From contig MNRQ01000046.1 in the NCBI GenBank assembly GCA_001916035.1, positions 1 through 7,847 of the forward strand: DNA of 7,847 bases. The letters are read 5' to 3'. Positions 6,795 through 7,847 of this stretch are shown piece after piece. How positions within the stretch are numbered: the first letter of the stretch is position 1; the number at the start of each line of letters is the position of its first letter. Origin of the DNA: Clostridium sp. 27_14. GTDB taxonomy: Bacteria; Bacillota; Clostridia; TANB77; CAG-508. Made by a program: the position numbers and the translations under genes. The notes under the pieces were generated by a model that was not told the DNA's origin, searched no databases, and saw only the letters and a program-made list of their open reading frames with translations.

Positions 6795-6930
6795 GAATAA
6801 AAGCGAACATTAATAACATTTGTAATATTTAAAAAATTTTAAAGTCAGTGTATTTATTCGTGTGCGAAATTTGCAAAGCAAATATCGAGGCCTCATTATT
6901 TTTTATATTATAGGAAAAGAACTTTCTATA
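6795..6930 (+). repeat. structured intergenic element, copy A
   Basis: This aligns along its length with 7396-7541. Three stems can be drawn. The first is a long-range stem, GAATAAA (6795-6801) with TTTATTC (6853-6859). The second is a hairpin, CGAAATTTGC (6865-6874) with GCAAATATCG (6878-6887), nine of ten paired around an AAA loop. The third is TATAGGAA (6909-6916) with TTTCTATA (6923-6930). The 64 bases from 6802 match copy B at about three quarters of positions without a gap. It lies in the 5' region of the 134-residue gene and could be its leader, a small RNA or a dispersed repeat. Strand is not certain. Confidence 0.6.
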
Positions 6931-6942
6931 TATAAAAAAGTA

Positions 6943-6951
6943 TGTTATAAT
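6943..6951 (+). promoter_or_regulatory. extended -10 promoter for the 134-residue gene
   Basis: TGTTATAAT is a perfect extended -10 (TGnTATAAT). The expected -35 region (TTTCTA at 6923) is poor, which is common for extended -10 promoters. Transcription would start near 6958, about 25 bases before the ATG. If this promoter is used, copy A of the structured element lies upstream of the transcript rather than in its leader. Confidence 0.5.
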
Positions 6952-6982
6952 TTGAAATATTATAAATAAGAGGTGAGAAAAA

Positions 6983-7387
6983 ATGAAAGATTTATTAAAA
7001 ACAAATTGTTTTGATATCCAAGAAACAATGATAATAATAGGAAGTTGTTTACCTAACATGCAACCTGAAGCATATAAAGAGTTAGAAAAAATTTCCAATA
7101 ATATTTATGAAGTTTGCTTGGAAAAAGAACACTTAAATATGATAGTAACAAAAATTATAGGTATGCTAGCAAGAGGAAAAGTAAAAAAATTAATATTTGC
7201 AACAGTAGATAAATCACCTCATTGCATTCAACTACATTATGTTATAAAAGAACTAGAAAATGCTATTGACATAAGTAATATTGAAATAATAAACTATGTA
7301 GCCACAGAAAATAAATTAATAAAAATACCTATAGAAGTAATAAGTTTATCAAAAAATTTATCAAAATTAAGTAAAAAAATATTGTGA
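6983..7387 (+). CDS. conserved-looking protein of unknown function
   Basis: This encodes 134 residues. AGGTGA (6971-6976) lies six bases before the ATG. I do not recognise the family with confidence. The sequence looks like one small soluble alpha/beta domain: a strand and turn MIIIGSCLPNMQPEAY (16-31), helix 48-65 ending LARGKVKK, strand LIFATVDKSPHC (70-81), helix IQLHYVIKELENAI, and strand IEIINYVATE. Cysteines at 9, 22, 45 and 81 and histidines at 80 and 85 are present but do not form a known metal or cluster motif. SPHCIQLHY at 78-86 is the most distinctive segment and a candidate active site. No signal peptide or membrane segment is seen. It stands alone between rqcH and the probable rRNA operon, flanked by both copies of the structured element. 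Confidence 0.75.
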   Translation: MKDLLKTNCFDIQETMIIIGSCLPNMQPEAYKELEKISNNIYEVCLEKEHLNMIVTKIIGMLARGKVKKLIFATVDKSPHCIQLHYVIKELENAIDISNIEIINYVATENKLIKIPIEVISLSKNLSKLSKKIL

Positions 7388-7395
7388 TAAAATAA

Positions 7396-7541
7396 GAACA
7401 AAAGCAGACATTAACAATATTTGCACTATTTATAATACTTTAAAGTCCACGTTTTTGTTCGTGCACTAAAATTTATGAAATCAATTTTATGTGCAATATT
7501 ATATTTTTTATTATAGGAATTTCGAAGAACTTTTCTATAAT
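7396..7541 (+). repeat. structured intergenic element, copy B
   Basis: This is the second copy of the element at 6795-6930. The first stem is GAACAAAA (7396-7403) with TTTTGTTC (7453-7460), which differs from copy A by a paired change (U-A to C-G). The second hairpin, TGCACTAAAATT with its partner at 7483-7495, has twelve pairs and one bulged base and a sequence unlike copy A, yet occupies the same place. The third is ATTATAGGAA (7510-7519) with TTTCTATAAT (7532-7541), ten pairs. It begins nine bases after the stop of the 134-residue gene. No long T-tract follows the last hairpin, so it is not a standard terminator. Confidence 0.6.
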
Positions 7542-7675
7542 ATGAAAAAATATATTAAAAGAAATATATTTTCAATAAATACAAATTTTTTAAAAAAATT
7601 AAACTCTGAAAATATTGATTTTAAAGGCTTTTTTAAACGCTATGAAAAAAAATAAAAAAAGATTCAAAAAAAGTG

Positions 7676-7704
7676 TTGACAAAAATATAGAATGAGAGTA
7701 TAAT
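7676..7704 (+). promoter_or_regulatory. near-consensus strong promoter, probably of an rRNA operon
   Basis: TTGACA (7676-7681) and TATAAT (7699-7704) match the sigma-A consensus perfectly with the ideal 17-base spacer. Such perfect promoters are typical of ribosomal RNA operons in Bacillota. Transcription would start near 7711, at the foot of a GC-rich hairpin. No protein gene follows within the window. Confidence 0.85.
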
Positions 7705-7710
7705 ACAAAT

Positions 7711-7847
7711 TGTTCACGCGGGGAGCGAGAACAAAGAACATTGAAAAATAAACAATAAAATCCTTTAGAGAATAAACCGAAGCGGTATAAGTTATAGAAA
7801 TATAATAAGTACCGAACAAGTAAATTTTTTAAAAAGTTTTTAATAAA
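7711..7847 (+). ncRNA. probable rRNA operon leader (partial, runs off the edge)
   Basis: The first 23 bases form a hairpin: TGTTC (7711-7715) with GAACA (7729-7733) and CGC (7717-7719) with GCG (7725-7727), one A-A mismatch and a GGGGA loop. Next comes a stretch containing TTGAAAAATAAACA, which resembles the boxA-like antitermination and processing sequence (TTTGAAAACT-type) found in Bacillota rRNA leaders. ACCG-AAG-CGGT is a second small hairpin. The end is AT-rich with complementary T and A runs, as in 16S processing stems. No ribosome binding site or start codon is seen. The 16S gene is not in the window, so this is inferred. Confidence 0.6.

Noticed and set aside
6803..6816. GCGAACATTAATAAC as an SOS box for LexA
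   Set aside because: The second half-site GTTCG is missing at the required spacing, and copy B has changed the GAAC half, so it is not kept as a regulator site.
6829..7098. Minus-strand open frame of 89 codons overlapping the 134-residue gene
   Set aside because: It covers copy A of the structured element and the start of a better-supported plus-strand gene, and has no ribosome binding site of its own.
7542..7655. A 37-codon open frame just before the strong promoter
   Set aside because: The ATG directly abuts the last hairpin of the structured element with no ribosome binding site. The lysine-, asparagine- and phenylalanine-rich content is what AT-rich DNA gives by chance.
1..7847. CRISPR arrays, complete tRNA or rRNA genes, insertion sequence transposases, toxin-antitoxin pairs
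   Set aside because: I looked on both strands and found no repeat-spacer arrays, cloverleaf sequences, transposase motifs or recognisable toxin-antitoxin pairs.

Overview
The window is very AT-rich DNA that looks like a Clostridia (Bacillota) chromosome. Signs of this are strong AGGAGG-type ribosome binding sites, AT-biased codons, a large serine recombinase of the kind found on clostridial integrative elements, and an RqcH/NFACT gene. I cannot name the genus.

Layout. Positions 1-3081 look like the end of an integrative element that continues off the left edge. It holds the tail of an unidentified gene and a closely packed plus-strand series: a 95-aa charged hypothetical (117-404), a 45-aa single-pass membrane peptide (406-543), a 140-aa helix-turn-helix protein (606-1028), a 54-aa SHOCT-like small protein (1043-1207) and a 599-aa large serine recombinase (1282-3081). 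The last three read as an integration/excision control module, with an inverted repeat sitting over the probable recombinase start region.

Positions 3082-4724 are a boundary zone. A solitary radical SAM enzyme (3330-4409, 359 aa) with a SPASM-like but incomplete auxiliary-cluster region is flanked by two imperfect direct copies of a roughly 40-bp sequence (3144-3183 and 4632-4671). These could mark element ends or a separately inserted cargo segment.

Positions 4725-7847 look like core chromosome. A terminator hairpin (4725-4759) ends the minus-strand rqcH gene (4833-6644), which encodes the ribosome quality control factor that binds stalled large subunits. Divergent from it is a 134-aa protein of unknown function (6983-7387). 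That gene is bracketed by two diverged copies of a roughly 140-nt intergenic element. The copies keep three stems at matching positions even where the sequence differs, including a U-A to C-G paired change, so they probably form a structured RNA or DNA repeat. The right edge carries a near-consensus promoter (TTGACA, 17 bp, TATAAT) and a structured leader that resembles the start of a ribosomal RNA operon. The 16S gene itself would lie just outside.

The most interesting points are the duplicated, covarying intergenic element and the repeat-flanked radical SAM gene beside the recombinase. No CRISPR array, complete tRNA or complete rRNA was seen.
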